Numbered from the stretch's first letter, positions 1 to 10,800 are shown. The stretch is 59,170 bases of DNA from Brevundimonas lenta (GCF_014196335.1 NZ_JACIDM010000004.1:1-59170), one strand, 5' to 3'. Program-made: numbers and translations. The notes: a model not told the origin generated them from the sequence alone.

Positions 1-96
<96 letters not shown>

Positions 97-128
97 CGCA
101 CCGCGCCGGCGCGAGGGTCGCCCCCTCC

Positions 129-167
129 ACCGTCTTTCAGACGGTCCCCCTCCCCCAGCGGGGGAGG
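129..167 (-). terminator. Double hairpin downstream of the ABC permease operon
   Basis: Two adjacent hairpins lie just beyond the stop codon of the last permease gene. One is ACCGTC (129-134) with GACGGT (140-145). The other is CCTCCCCC with GGGGGAGG across 149-167. There is no clear U-tract, so this may be an intergenic palindromic repeat acting as an mRNA 3' end rather than a classical terminator. Confidence 0.5.
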
Positions 168-185
168 ATCACAGGACCGGGAGCC

Positions 186-1001
186 CTACCCCTTCACGCT
201 CCCCGCGAGCATGCCGCGGATGTAGTAGCGTTGCAGGGCGAGGAAGAGGATCAGCACAGGGGCCACGGTGATGACGGCGCCCGCCATCATCATCTCGACG
301 TCCTGCACGTGCTCGCGCGACAGCGCCGCCAGCGCCACCGGCAGGGTGTAGTTGGACTGGTCCGTCAGGATGATCAGGGGCCAGAGGAAGTCGTTCCAGC
401 TGCCCAGGAAGACGAATAGCGCCAGGGTCACGATGATCGGCTGCAGCGTCGGCAACACCACCTTGCGGAAGATCTGGCCCTCCGTCGCGCCATCGATGCG
501 GGCGGCCTCCAGCATCTCGTCCGGGATCGACAGCGAGTACTGCCGCACCAGGAACAGGCCGAAGATCGAGGCCAGCCACGGCACCAGGGCGCCGGCGTAG
601 GTGTTCACCAGCCCCATGCCCTTCAGCATCAGGAACAGCGGCAGGGTGCCGATCTGCGCCGGCACCACCAGGGCGCCGACCAGCAGCTGGAAGATCCGCT
701 CCCGCCCCCGGAAGCGCAGCTTGGCGAAGGCGTAGCCGGCCGGCACGGTGAACAGCAGCGCCAGCCCGGTCGCCAGCGTCGCCAGGGCGAAGCTGTTCCA
801 CAGATAGCGCCCCATGCCCTGGGTCACGAACAGGTCGCGGTAGTGCTCCAGCGTCCAGGTCTTCGGCAGCAGCGGCGGCGGGAAGCTGGCCGCCTCGCCC
901 GTCGACATGAAGCTGACCGACAGCATCCACATCAGCGGAAACAGCACGACCAGGGCGATGAACGCCACGCCGAGGTTCAGCAGGAGGGTCTTCGCCTTCA
1001 T
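186..1001 (-). CDS. Carbohydrate ABC transporter permease (MalG type)
   Basis: This 271-aa inner-membrane permease is the second transmembrane subunit of a CUT1-type sugar importer. It has an N-terminal membrane helix at about residues 7-29, several further hydrophobic segments, and the EAA loop that docks the ATPase at about 164-184 (EMLEAARIDGATEGQIF). The ATG at 1001 overlaps the TGA of the upstream permease by 4 nt (ATGA), which fixes the start and implies translational coupling. Longer in-frame starts run into the neighbour and carry no permease sequence. It is the last gene of the unit, and a hairpin pair follows it. No ATP-binding subunit is present in the window, so the ATPase must be encoded to the left or elsewhere. 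The family is clear; the substrate is inferred only from neighbours. Confidence 0.93.
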   Translation of the reverse strand: MKAKTLLLNLGVAFIALVVLFPLMWMLSVSFMSTGEAASFPPPLLPKTWTLEHYRDLFVTQGMGRYLWNSFALATLATGLALLFTVPAGYAFAKLRFRGRERIFQLLVGALVVPAQIGTLPLFLMLKGMGLVNTYAGALVPWLASIFGLFLVRQYSLSIPDEMLEAARIDGATEGQIFRKVVLPTLQPIIVTLALFVFLGSWNDFLWPLIILTDQSNYTLPVALAALSREHVQDVEMMMAGAVITVAPVLILFLALQRYYIRGMLAGSVKG

Positions 1002-1939
1002 TCGTAGGCCCCCACCCGCTTCGCCACCGCCAGCTGGACCAGGGTCACCGCCAGGATGCAGACGAACAGCACGAAGGCCACGGCGCTGGCGGAGCCGAGG
1101 TTCCACCATTTGAAGCCCTCTTCGTACATGAAGTAGAGCACCGTCACGGTCGACTGCGCGGGGCCGCCCTGGGTCATCACGTAGGGCTCGGCGAACAGCT
1201 GGAAGAAGCCCGCCACCGAGATGATCGACACCAGCAGCAGCGTCGGCGCGATGGCCGGCAGGGTCACGTGCACGAACCGCTTCCACGCCCCGGCCCCGTC
1301 GATCCGTGCGGCCTCGTACAGCTCGTCCGGCACGGTCTGAAGAACCGCGAGGAAGATCAGCATGTTGTAGCCGAAGATCTTCCACACCACGAACATCAGG
1401 ATGGCCGGGATCGAGGTCTTCGGATCGCCCAGCCAGTCGACGGGCTGCAGGCCGATGCTCGAGATGGCCCAGTTGATAACGCCGTAGCGGGTGTGCAGCA
1501 GGTAGTTCCACAGCACTGCCGTGGCGACCAGGGTGGTGACGTAGGGGGCGAAGAACATCACCCGCCAGATCGGCCGCCATTTGATCACCCGCGCATTCAG
1601 GATCACCGCCGCGCCCAGCGACGCGGCGATCGACAGCGGCACGCCCAGCACGGCGAACAGGCCGGTGTTGCGCATCGCGCCCCAGAACAGCGGATTGGCG
1701 AACAGCCGCTCATAGTTCTGCAGGCCCACGAACCGGACGTTGCGGATATCGGCCAGGGCGTAGATGTCGAAATCGGTCAGGCTCAGCAGCAGGGCCGCGA
1801 AGACCGGAATGGCGAAGAAGACGCCGATGGCCAGCAGCGCCGGGGCGACGAAGCCCCAGGCCGCGCGCTCGCGCTTGCGCGTCGTCGGCGCGCCGCCGGC
1901 GTGCGGCACGACGGCCGGGGCGACAGGCTGAACGGTCAT
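998..1939 (-). CDS. Carbohydrate ABC transporter permease (MalF type)
   Basis: This 313-aa permease is the partner of the downstream MalG-like subunit. A hydrophilic N-terminus of about 25 residues precedes the first membrane helix (about 28-54). The EAA motif is at about 208-228 (YEAARIDGAGAWKRF). Length and motif fit MalF-type subunits of CUT1 importers without the large periplasmic loop of E. coli MalF. Its ATG at 1939 overlaps the stop codon of the solute-binding protein gene, and its own stop overlaps the next permease start, both as ATGA. The four genes from the GH144-like enzyme to the last permease therefore form one tightly coupled unit. The substrate is probably an oligosaccharide released by that enzyme, which is an inference from context. 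Confidence 0.93.
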   Translation of the reverse strand: MTVQPVAPAVVPHAGGAPTTRKRERAAWGFVAPALLAIGVFFAIPVFAALLLSLTDFDIYALADIRNVRFVGLQNYERLFANPLFWGAMRNTGLFAVLGVPLSIAASLGAAVILNARVIKWRPIWRVMFFAPYVTTLVATAVLWNYLLHTRYGVINWAISSIGLQPVDWLGDPKTSIPAILMFVVWKIFGYNMLIFLAVLQTVPDELYEAARIDGAGAWKRFVHVTLPAIAPTLLLVSIISVAGFFQLFAEPYVMTQGGPAQSTVTVLYFMYEEGFKWWNLGSASAVAFVLFVCILAVTLVQLAVAKRVGAYE

Positions 1940-3207
1940 TCCGCCCTCCCCTGTTCGATCATCCAGCGGCGCTTCTCCAGCAGCCGGTCGGCGCGGCGGT
2001 CGATCTCGGGGCCCGCGGTTTCCGGCGTGAACTCACCCCGCACCATGCGCTCGGCGACGATCTGCATCTCGGTGACGATCCGCTCCCACTCCGGCACCTT
2101 GGGCACGGCCCGGGCGCGCGACAGCTGCCCCTTGAACGCAGCGACGTAGGGGTCGTTCGCCACGGCGGGCGCGTTCCAGGCGCTCTGCCGCGCCGGCAGG
2201 TTTCCGGTGATGACGTTGAAGCGCGCCTGTACGGCGGGATCCGACAGGAAGCGCACCAGTTTCCACGCCGCCTCCTGATGCGGCGACGACCGGTACACGA
2301 CCAGCGACGAGCCGCCCGGCGCCGACGCGCCCGGCCCCTTCGGCCCCGGCACGCCCGAGGTCATCCACCGCGTCTCCGGCTTCAGCCGGTTGCGGAAGTC
2401 GCCGATGGTCCACGGGCCGGAGAAGTAGAAGCTGAACCAGCCGCGTTCGAACTCGGTCCAGACGTTGGATATCTGCGCCGCCGACGCCACCGGCGCCAGG
2501 CCCTCGTCGAACAGGCTCTTGTAGAAGGCCAGCGCCGCCACGAACGACGGGCTGGAGAAATTGCCCCGCGTATCCCGGTCGCGCAGCAGCGGCTCGTCGC
2601 CCTGAAGGCCGAACGTCAACAGTTGCTCGAACTCGTTCAGCGGCAGCAGCACGGCGTATTTGTCCGCCCCGGCGACGCGCTTCACCGCGTGCATGGCCTG
2701 CTTCCAGCCCGCCCAGGTCTGGGGCACGGCGTCGTAGCCCGCGTGCTCCAGCAGGTCCGAGCGATAGAAGATCAGCCGCGTATCGACATACCAGGGCGTG
2801 GCCACCGGCTGCCCGTTGATGCGGTTGGTCTCCAGCACCGCCGGGAACTGGTCGGTCAGCAGGTCCGAGGCGAACGCCGGCAGGGGCGAGATCGCCCCGA
2901 TGGCCGCCATCTCGGACACCCAGGTGTTGCCCACCTGGCTGAGGTCCGGCAGCGACGACCCGGCATAGGCCGTCAGCAGCTTCTGGTGCGCCGCCGTCCA
3001 CGGCAGGGCCTGAACCTCGACGCGGATGCCGGGGTTCAGCCGTTCGAACTCGGGCAGGATCTGCGGGACGTTGGTCGCCTCATTGCCCATCGCCCAGAAG
3101 CGCAGATGGACCGACCCGTCGTCACGCCGCCCGCAGCCGGCGAGCCCGGCCGCGGCCCCGGCCAGAAGGCCCAGCGTCGCCCGTCTGTCCGGCCGAAGTT
3201 CCGTCAC
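1936..3207 (-). CDS. Sugar-binding lipoprotein, extracellular solute-binding family 1
   Basis: This 423-aa protein is the periplasmic binding component of the ABC importer encoded directly downstream. The N-terminus (DRRATLGLLAG...LAGC) combines a twin-arginine-like stretch with a lipobox Cys near residue 25, so it is predicted to be a membrane-anchored lipoprotein. The mature part begins with the typical HLRFWAMGNE strand and contains conserved family 1 features such as YRSDLLEHAGYDAVPQTWAGW. It starts with GTG at 3207, overlapping the TGA of the GH144-like gene by 4 nt (GTGA). The ligand cannot be read from the sequence. Beta-glucan oligosaccharides are the contextual guess. Confidence 0.92.
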   Translation of the reverse strand: MTELRPDRRATLGLLAGAAAGLAGCGRRDDGSVHLRFWAMGNEATNVPQILPEFERLNPGIRVEVQALPWTAAHQKLLTAYAGSSLPDLSQVGNTWVSEMAAIGAISPLPAFASDLLTDQFPAVLETNRINGQPVATPWYVDTRLIFYRSDLLEHAGYDAVPQTWAGWKQAMHAVKRVAGADKYAVLLPLNEFEQLLTFGLQGDEPLLRDRDTRGNFSSPSFVAALAFYKSLFDEGLAPVASAAQISNVWTEFERGWFSFYFSGPWTIGDFRNRLKPETRWMTSGVPGPKGPGASAPGGSSLVVYRSSPHQEAAWKLVRFLSDPAVQARFNVITGNLPARQSAWNAPAVANDPYVAAFKGQLSRARAVPKVPEWERIVTEMQIVAERMVRGEFTPETAGPEIDRRADRLLEKRRWMIEQGRAE

Positions 3208-4643
3208 GCGCGATCCAGCCAGCCGCCGCTGAAGCCGGACCGCTTCAGGCCCCGGACGATGTTCGGTTCATTGCGCATCAGACGCCACACGGCGTCCGAG
3301 CGATGGTTCTCGATCTGGATGACGATCGGCCCCTGGTCGATGCCCAGGTAGTCGCCGTCGACCCAGCCCACGCCGGGCACGATCTTGCCGTGCTGCAGCG
3401 TGCGCTGCGTCGCCTCCAGCGTCGGGTTGAACGAGTCCAGGAAGCCGAACTCGGTGTAGATCCCGGTCCCGTAGCGCGCCTTCATCGACTTCAGGCAATG
3501 CGTCACCTCGGCCGGCGCGAAGGGCATGGAGCCCATGGCCGCGGTCGGGGCGATGGTGCCGTCGTCCCGGTCGCCCGGGCCACGCGCCGAGTAGCTGAAG
3601 AACTCGCGCTCGCGCCCGCCGATGACTTCCTTGAAGTCGCCGGGCCCGTCGCAGGCCGTCAGACCCCAGACGTCCGCCGAATAGCCGGCCCAGCCCATCG
3701 GATTGTTGGTCGCGTACAGGCGCTGCGCCTCGACCGCGCGCACACTGTTCTGGAAATAGTCGAAGGCGCCGATCTCGGCCGATTTGTTGCGCATCCATGC
3801 GTCCTGGATGCCGCGGAAATCGACGTACATATGGCTGTACTGGTGCCCGAACATGGGCGGGAAATGCAGGTGCCAGGGACCCCATTTGTCGGTCCAGCTG
3901 CGGTCGTAGACCGAGCACCATTCGTCCCACACCGCGGCCGGAACCGGATGGGTCGGGCTGCCGATGGCCAGCAGCAGGACCAGCATGCCCTCGTTGTAGA
4001 CGTGCCAGTCGGACGGGATGAAGCCGGTCTCCGGGTGCCAGCCCATCGAGATGCGGTTGGGTCGGACCATGACCCAGTCCCATTCCACCCGCTCATAGAC
4101 GGCCTGGACCAGGCGGCGGATCTCGACCTCATCGGCGTGTTCGCCGTCGAACCACTGCGCCGCGTACAGCATGCCGCCCAGCAGCAGGGTCGTATCGACC
4201 GTCGACAGCTCGGTCCGCCCGAAGCGGTGACCGGTCTGCATGTCGAGGAAATGGTAGAAGAAGCCCTTGTAGCCGGCGTTGCCCGTCGGCTCGGGGCCCT
4301 GCGGCGCGTCGTGGAAGAAGCGCACGGTGGTCAGGGTGCGCTCGCGCGCCTCCTCGCGGCTCATCCAGCCGCGTTCGACGCCGATCGGCCAGCACGTCAG
4401 GGCGAAGCCCACGGCGGCGACCGACGAGAATGACGGGGTCGGCCATCGGTCCGGCGTCAGGCCGTTGGCGCGATTGGTCGTGTGGACGAACCAGCGGAAC
4501 GTCCGCTCCTGAAGTTCATCGACCTCGGGATCGAGCGATGCGGGAACGCTGAACGGCGCGCCCGAAGGCATGGCGCTACAGGCGGACAGACCCAACGCGG
4601 CGAAGCCGGCGGTGGAGCCCATCAGAAAATGGCGACGGTCCAT
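3204..4643 (-). CDS. GH144/glucoamylase-like glycoside hydrolase, exported lipoprotein
   Basis: This 479-aa protein resembles the COG5368/glucoamylase-like family that includes GH144 endo-beta-1,2-glucanases. After a Tat-like signal (MDRRHFLMGSTAGFAALG) and a lipobox (LSAC), it shows family-typical segments: ERTFRWFVHTTN, GYKGFFYHFLDM, SSVAAVGFALT, MFGHQYSHMYVDFRG, ATNNPMGWAGYSADVWGLTACDG, and a C-terminal GWVDGDYLGIDQGPIVIQIEN. I prefer the ATG at 4643. The ATG 9 nt upstream has a GAGG directly against it, whereas that GAGG sits 9 nt before the 4643 start. It heads the transporter unit, with 4-nt overlap into the binding-protein gene. Cleavage of beta-1,2-glucan in the periplasm or at the outer membrane is a family-based inference, and other beta-glucans are possible. 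Confidence 0.82.
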   Translation of the reverse strand: MDRRHFLMGSTAGFAALGLSACSAMPSGAPFSVPASLDPEVDELQERTFRWFVHTTNRANGLTPDRWPTPSFSSVAAVGFALTCWPIGVERGWMSREEARERTLTTVRFFHDAPQGPEPTGNAGYKGFFYHFLDMQTGHRFGRTELSTVDTTLLLGGMLYAAQWFDGEHADEVEIRRLVQAVYERVEWDWVMVRPNRISMGWHPETGFIPSDWHVYNEGMLVLLLAIGSPTHPVPAAVWDEWCSVYDRSWTDKWGPWHLHFPPMFGHQYSHMYVDFRGIQDAWMRNKSAEIGAFDYFQNSVRAVEAQRLYATNNPMGWAGYSADVWGLTACDGPGDFKEVIGGREREFFSYSARGPGDRDDGTIAPTAAMGSMPFAPAEVTHCLKSMKARYGTGIYTEFGFLDSFNPTLEATQRTLQHGKIVPGVGWVDGDYLGIDQGPIVIQIENHRSDAVWRLMRNEPNIVRGLKRSGFSGGWLDRA

Positions 4644-4677
4644 GGGGCGCATCCTCTTACTCTAACGCGTACAGGTC

Positions 4678-4717
4678 AAAAAAGTCGGCCGCCCCCGCCT
4701 TTGATCGGGGGCGGCCG
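4678..4717 (-). terminator. Rho-independent terminator after the first TonB receptor
   Basis: Perfect 12-bp arms (4686-4697 and 4706-4717) are GC-rich with an 8-nt loop. On the minus strand they are followed by six U residues (4683-4678). It lies between the receptor stop at 4734 and the GH144-like start, so receptor transcription should largely end here. The enzyme/ABC unit would then need read-through or its own promoter. Confidence 0.9.
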
Positions 4718-4733
4718 TAGGCTCAGGAGACTC

Positions 4734-7700
4734 TTACCAGGCGTAGCGCAGGCCGACCTGGAAGCTCCGGGTCGGAAGGAACTGCGCAGTCGGCTCGCCG
4801 AACGTCGGGTTCAGCGGCGCGACGCCGGCGTTCGACGTGCGGTAGGTCTGGTTGAAGCTGCTGTAGTTTTCGTAGCCGAAGATGTTGATGGCATCGAAGG
4901 TAAGCTCGACTTCCTGGCCGCCCGGCAGATCGAACGCCTTCGTCAGTCGCAGATCGACCTGGCGGTAGGCCCAGGCGTTCGGGATGATGAAGTCGTACTT
5001 GCGCGGATAGGCCGAGAACCAGTCCGGCTTGGCGCCGTTGCCCACGTTATTGCGGGTGAACGGCAGGCCCGAGCCCAGCGTGATCAGCGACGACAGGCGG
5101 AAGTCGTACGGCAGCAGCACCGTGCCCGACATCACCAGGCGGTGACGATCCACGCCCGGCGTGTTGAACCACGGGCTGTAGCTCGCCGCCGGATAGTCGA
5201 AGTCGAAATTGCCGAGGCCCTGATCGCGGCTGCCGTTCTGGCTGGCGTCCGTATAGGTGTAGGCGAGGTTGAAGCCCCATCCGCTGTCCGTCGTGAACGG
5301 CTTGTCGGCGGTCAGGAAGACCGCGCGATAATCGCGTTCGCGATCATGCGTCGAGATGAAGACGCCGTCATTGAACTGGAACGGCAGGCCCGTCGACGGG
5401 TCGATCAGGTTGAGCGGCTTCACCGCGTTCGGGACAGTGTTGGTCGCCGGGTCGATATTGACGCGGTACCAGCCGAACTCGTTCTTCGTCTTGGCGAACG
5501 AGAAGGTCAGCGCCGTCTGCCAGTTCCCGAACTTCTGGCGGACGCCGAAGTTGAACTGGTCGGTCACCGGCGGCGGCGCGTTCTCGTTGATCAGGAACAC
5601 CTCGCCCCGGCCGACGGTGCCGGCCAGCAGGGTGTCGAGACCTTCGGCCGTCGCATAGATCGGGTTCCAGGCGACGGTGTTCTGACCGCCGTGGTTCCCG
5701 CCCGCCTGCGAGAAGTAGATCGTCTTGGAGCGCTGATAGAGCTTGAAGCGCTCGTCGAAGGCGAAGTTGAAGCCGATCCGGTCGTAGTAGCGACCGGCGC
5801 CGCCGAAGAGCACGGTCCGCTCGTCGTCGAAGACGTCATAGCTGAAGCCGAAACGCGGCTGCCAGGCGTCGGCGAAGGCGTCGCGTTTGCCGTCCGAGAT
5901 GTAGTCGTTGATGTCGACGTAGGACGGGAAATTGAAGGTGCCGTTGGCGCCCGAGCCCGGTGCGTTGTCGATGGCCGTCAGGAGGCGACGGACGACGTCC
6001 GGCGTGCGCCAGTCGTTGTTGACCGCGTTGGTCTCGTAGTCCCAGCGGATGCCGAGATTCAGTTCCAGCTGGCTGGTGATCTGCCAGTCGTCCTGGAGGT
6101 ACAGGCCGACGACCTCGTTCTGCGCGTCCGTCGGATCGACCGGCAGGTTCAGCGTCACCTGGGTCGGGATCGTGCTTGAGCCGATGACGTCCGGGCGGCC
6201 CTGGATGTCATAGGTGAAGAACGGATTCCGGTTGAACTGCTTGAAGACGTGCATGTCCTGAAGCGAGTATTTGGCGCCCATCTTGATGGTGTGCGCGCCC
6301 ATAAACTCGACGTCGTTGAACGTCAGATCGTCGCGGAAGGTGACCGATTCCTGCGTCAGGTCCTGGTTGTTGGTGCCGCCGCCGCCGGTGAAGATCGTCG
6401 AGGCGATAGTGCCGTAGTTGAACTGGAAGCCCGCCACCACCGGGCAAGCCGCCGTCGGAACCGCCATCGTGCAGGCGTCGCCGTATTCAACGAACCGCGC
6501 GCCCGACTGGTCGAAGTTCAGGGCTTGCGGGTTGTAGGTGTACAGGAAGTAGTCGACCGAGGCCTCGTTGACGAAGCCGTCGCCCTGGAACTGGTGGCGC
6601 AGGTTCAGGGACTCGGTCTTGCCGTTCACCGCGATGGCGCGGTCGTACGAGGTCGGGCCGCCGCCGAAGTCACGGATGTCCTGCTCGTTGCGATAGGTCG
6701 CGCTCAGGTCCAGGCGTTGGCGGTCGTCGATCGACCACGACAGCTTGCCGAAGAACAGGTCCTGTTCGAACGGAGCCTCGAAGGTGCCGAGCTCGTCCGC
6801 GAACTGCGGCGTATATTCGCTGCGGTTCAGGAACACCGAACGCTCGCGCGTCTCGTCCTTGCGCTCATAGGCGGCGAAGAAGTGCAGGCGGTCCTCGATG
6901 ATCGGGCCGCCGACCGAGGCGCCGTACTGCAGACGGTCCAGACGCGTCCGCGGATCGCCGCGGCGACGCGCGAAGCCGTTCTGATCGACCCAGTCCGACG
7001 GCTGGTAGGTGACGAAGGCGTCGCCGTGGAACTCGTTGGTGCCCGAACGGGTGATCGAGGTGATGATCGCCGACGAGGCCTGCTCGTACTCGGCCTTGAA
7101 GTTCTGGGTCAGCACCCGGAACTCCTGCACCGCGACCTGCGGGAACGGGTTGCCGCGGCTATCGTCCTGGCCGGCCACGCCGCCGTCGGTGATCAGCGAC
7201 TTCTGGTTCTGGCCGTCGATGAAGACGTTGATCGCGGTCGAGGGCTGGCCGCCGGCCGTGATGGTTCGCTCGGTGTCGCCTTCGGTGACGCGCACGCCGG
7301 GCGCCAGGGCGGCGAAGTTCAGGAAGTTGCGGTTGATCTGAGGCAGGTCGTTGATCTGCTGCTGGCTCACGTTCGTGGCCACCTCCGAGGTGCGCACCTC
7401 GAAGATGCGGCGGCCGGTCACGACGATCTCGCCGAGCTCCGTGGAGTCAGCGTCCACGGCTGTGGAACCGGTTACATTTTCGGCCACATCAAGGTCGAGC
7501 GTGGCGACTTGCCCCAACGACAGGGTGACGACTTCCTCAGCCGACTGACCGTCCGTAGTCGACACGACGACGCGGTAGGTGCCCGGGCGCAGGCCCGAGA
7601 TCACGTATTCGCCGTCGGCGCCGACGCGGCCGCGGGTGACGTAGCCGGTGGCCACTTCGGTGGCGACGATCGAGGCATTGGCTTCGACAGCCGAACCTTC

Positions 7701-7823
7701 ATGGATGGTGCCGCGCAGCGTGGTGGTGGTGGCCTGTGCGGCCGCTCCGCCAGCGCAGGCAAGCGAAAGAACGAGGGCGAGCGCAGAGGCTCGCCCCAGA
7801 TAGTTTCTGGTGACTTTGGACAC
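4734..7823 (-). CDS. TonB-dependent receptor with N-terminal carboxypeptidase-regulatory-like domain (paralogue 1)
   Basis: This 1029-aa outer-membrane transporter has a signal peptide ending near AGGAAAQA (about residue 30). A carboxypeptidase-regulatory-like/Ig domain follows at about 32-110 (TLRGTIHEGSAVEANASI, GEYVISGLRPGTYRV), then a plug starting around ELGEIVVTGRR, then a long beta-barrel ending in an aromatic residue (FQVGLRYAW). It uses a GTG start at 7823 with GGGGA about 8 nt upstream. It is closely similar to the next receptor upstream, so the pair arose by duplication. This class imports large substrates such as oligosaccharides using TonB energy. The neighbouring hydrolase, ABC importer and LacI-type regulator suggest a glycan. 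It ends at a strong terminator. Confidence 0.94.
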   Translation of the reverse strand: MSKVTRNYLGRASALALVLSLACAGGAAAQATTTTLRGTIHEGSAVEANASIVATEVATGYVTRGRVGADGEYVISGLRPGTYRVVVSTTDGQSAEEVVTLSLGQVATLDLDVAENVTGSTAVDADSTELGEIVVTGRRIFEVRTSEVATNVSQQQINDLPQINRNFLNFAALAPGVRVTEGDTERTITAGGQPSTAINVFIDGQNQKSLITDGGVAGQDDSRGNPFPQVAVQEFRVLTQNFKAEYEQASSAIITSITRSGTNEFHGDAFVTYQPSDWVDQNGFARRRGDPRTRLDRLQYGASVGGPIIEDRLHFFAAYERKDETRERSVFLNRSEYTPQFADELGTFEAPFEQDLFFGKLSWSIDDRQRLDLSATYRNEQDIRDFGGGPTSYDRAIAVNGKTESLNLRHQFQGDGFVNEASVDYFLYTYNPQALNFDQSGARFVEYGDACTMAVPTAACPVVAGFQFNYGTIASTIFTGGGGTNNQDLTQESVTFRDDLTFNDVEFMGAHTIKMGAKYSLQDMHVFKQFNRNPFFTYDIQGRPDVIGSSTIPTQVTLNLPVDPTDAQNEVVGLYLQDDWQITSQLELNLGIRWDYETNAVNNDWRTPDVVRRLLTAIDNAPGSGANGTFNFPSYVDINDYISDGKRDAFADAWQPRFGFSYDVFDDERTVLFGGAGRYYDRIGFNFAFDERFKLYQRSKTIYFSQAGGNHGGQNTVAWNPIYATAEGLDTLLAGTVGRGEVFLINENAPPPVTDQFNFGVRQKFGNWQTALTFSFAKTKNEFGWYRVNIDPATNTVPNAVKPLNLIDPSTGLPFQFNDGVFISTHDRERDYRAVFLTADKPFTTDSGWGFNLAYTYTDASQNGSRDQGLGNFDFDYPAASYSPWFNTPGVDRHRLVMSGTVLLPYDFRLSSLITLGSGLPFTRNNVGNGAKPDWFSAYPRKYDFIIPNAWAYRQVDLRLTKAFDLPGGQEVELTFDAINIFGYENYSSFNQTYRTSNAGVAPLNPTFGEPTAQFLPTRSFQVGLRYAW

Positions 7824-7893
7824 GAAATTTTCCCCGACTCGTCTCGAGACGCTTGGCTGGTTGTTGTTGGTTTTGGTTACAGATTAACGACGA

Positions 7894-10800
7894 CTAGAAC
7901 TGGTAGCGCATGCCCACCTGGAAGCTACGCGTGGGCAGGTACTGGTTGAACGGCCGTCCGAAGTTCGGGTTGTTGTAGTCACCCTCGAAGTCCGGGCCGT
8001 AATTCCGGTAGTTGAAGATATTGATGGCATCGACGATCAGCTCGATCGTCTGACCGTGACCCATGTCGAACTCCTTCGTCAGACGCAGGTCGACCTGGCG
8101 GTAGGCCCAGGCGTTCGGGATGATGAAGTCGTACTTCTGGGGCCGGCCGCCGTTCCAGCAGATGTTGGGATTGGTGGCGTCCGGGCAGTTGAAGACGTTG
8201 AAGGGCAGACCCGATCCGAGGGTGATGATGCCCGACAGCATGAAGTCGTACGGCAGGCCGACCATGCCCGAGGCGACGATGCGGTGACGTTCGTCCTGCT
8301 TGGTCGGGAAGGTCGGTGACAGCGCCGGGACGTTGTAGTCGAAGTCGAAGCCGCCGACGCCGACGTCCCGGGAGCCGTTACGCTCGGATTCCGACAGGGT
8401 GTAGGTGAAGGTCATCCCCCACCGGTCTTCCTCGTTGTAGGGCTTGTCGACGGTCAGATAGAGCGCCTTGAACGTCATCTCGGCGTCGTGGTTCGAGAAG
8501 AAGATCAGGTTCCTGAATTCGGGGAACCCGACCGACGCCGGCGTCGGACCGCTGAAGCGATCCCCCGTCTCGGAGCCCGCGTTGGCGATGTACCAGGCGT
8601 ACAGATTTCTGGACTTGCCGTAGGCCAGGGTCACGGCCGTCTGGAAGTCGCCGAACTTCTGACGGACGCCCAGGTTGAACTGGTCGGTCAGCGGCGGTTC
8701 GGGATCGTTGTTGACCAGGAACACCTCGCCGGCGCCCGGCGTGGCGGCCAGCAGCGGATCGAGGCCTTCCGGGGTCAGGTAGATCGGATCCCAGGCGATG
8801 GTCTCATTGCCGTTCTGGAAGCCGCCCGGAATCGAGAAGAAGATGTCCTTGATGAACTGCGTCGGCTTGAAGCGCTCGTCGAAGGCGAAGTTGAAGCCGA
8901 TCCGGTCGTAGTAACGGCCCGCGCCGCCGAAGACGACCGTCCGCTCGTCGCCGAACACGTCGTAGCTGAAGCCGATCCGCGGCTGGAACGCGCCCATGAA
9001 AGCGTCGCGACCGTTGGTGATGTAGTCGTTCGGATTGAAGTAGGACGGGAAGTCGTAGCCCGGCAGGGCCTGGATCGCCGCCAGCATGTCGCGGATGTTC
9101 TGCGGCGTGCGGTACTCGTTGTTGACCGCGTTGTCCTCGTAGTCCCAGCGGATGCCGAGGTTCAGCTCCAGCTTGTCGTTCAGTTGCCAGTCGTCCTGAA
9201 TGTACAGGCCGATGACGTTGTTGGTCACATCCGCCGGAGGGACCTCGACGCCGAACGTGACCGCCACGGGAATGTCGATGCTGCCGTTCAGGGCCGGGTT
9301 GGCTGTGACGTCGTAGTAGAACTGCGGATTACGACCGAGTTGCTTGTTCACATAGTAGTTCTGGTTCGACCACTTGAAGCCCGCCTTGACCGTGTGGAGA
9401 CCGTTCCACTCCAGGTCGTTGAAGGTCAGGTCGTCCCGGAAGGTCCAGTTCCGCTGACGGATGTCCTGGTTGTCGCTGCGGCCACCGGCGTTGAAGACCG
9501 TGTCCACACGGTTGTTCAGGTTCAGTTGGAAGCCGATGGTCTCCGGAATCAGCGGATCGTCCACCCGGTTGTCCCGGAAGATGATGTACTGCCGGCCGAA
9601 ATCGGTGAAGTTCAGCCCGGTCGGATTGTAGTTGTATTCGAAGAAGTCCAGCTGCGCTTCGTTCAGGAAGCCGTCACCCTGGAACTGGTGTCGGGCGACG
9701 AACGACAGGGTGTCGGTGTTGACCTGGCTGGCGCGGCTGTAAGCGTTGATCCCACCGAAGTCCCGGATGTCGTTCTCGGTCCGGTAGGTCATGCTGAAAT
9801 CGAAACGTTGACGATCGTCGATCGACCACGACAGCTTGCCGAAGAACAGGTCTTCCTCGAACGGCGCATCGAAGGTGCCGGTGTCGCCGGCGAACAGCGG
9901 CGCGTACTCGGACCGGTTCAGGACCACGGTGTTTCGCCGGGTCTCGTCCTTGCGCTCATAGGCGCCGAAGAAGTGCAGCCGGTCGCGGATGATCGGCCCG
10001 CCCAGCGAGGCGCCGTACTGCAGGCGCTCGACGCCGACCGCGCGGCCGAAGCCGTCTTCCTCGGTCCAGTCGGACGGCTGGTAGCTGATGAAGAAGTCGC
10101 CGTGGTAGTCGTTGGTGCCCGACCGCGTCACCGAGGTGATGATCGAGGACGAGGCCTGTTCGTACTCAGCCTTGAAGTTCTGGCTGATGACCCGGAACTC
10201 CTGCACCGCCACCTGCGGGAAGGGGTTGCCGCGGCTGTCGTCCTGACCGGCCACGCCGCCGTCGATGATGGTCGACTTCTGGTTCTGGCCGTCGATGAAG
10301 ACGTTGATCGAGGCGGCGCCCTGCCCGCCCGCCGAGATCGTCCGCTCGGTGTCGCCCTCGGTCACCCGCACGCCCGGCGCCAGGGCGGCGAAGTTCAGGA
10401 AGTTGCGGTTGATCTGCGGGAGGTTGTTGATCTGGTCCTGGCTGACGTTGGTCGCCACTTCCGAGGTCCGCACCTCGAAGATCCGCCGGCCCGTCACGAC
10501 GATCTCGCCCAGTTCCGTCGCGCCTGTCTCCGGCGTGGCGGTGATCTCCTCGCCGGTGCGATCGGCGACGTCGAGGTTCAGCGTGGCGACCTGACCCAGC
10601 GACAGGGTCACCGTGTCGTCCATCGTCTGGCCGTCGACCGTCGTCACCGTGATGCGATAGGTGCCGGGGCGCAGGCCCGACAGCACATAGCCGCCGTCCG
10701 AACCGATCCGCGCGCGGGATACGTAGCCCGTGGAGATTTCGGTCGCCGTGACCGTCCCGCCAGTCTCGGCCGTCGTTGCGTCGGAGATCGTCCCGCGCAG

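Noticed and set aside
169..930. Long open frames antisense to or shifted from the permease and other genes, throughout the window
   Set aside because: They have arginine/alanine/proline-rich, repetitive composition typical of shadow frames in GC-rich DNA, and contain no family motifs.
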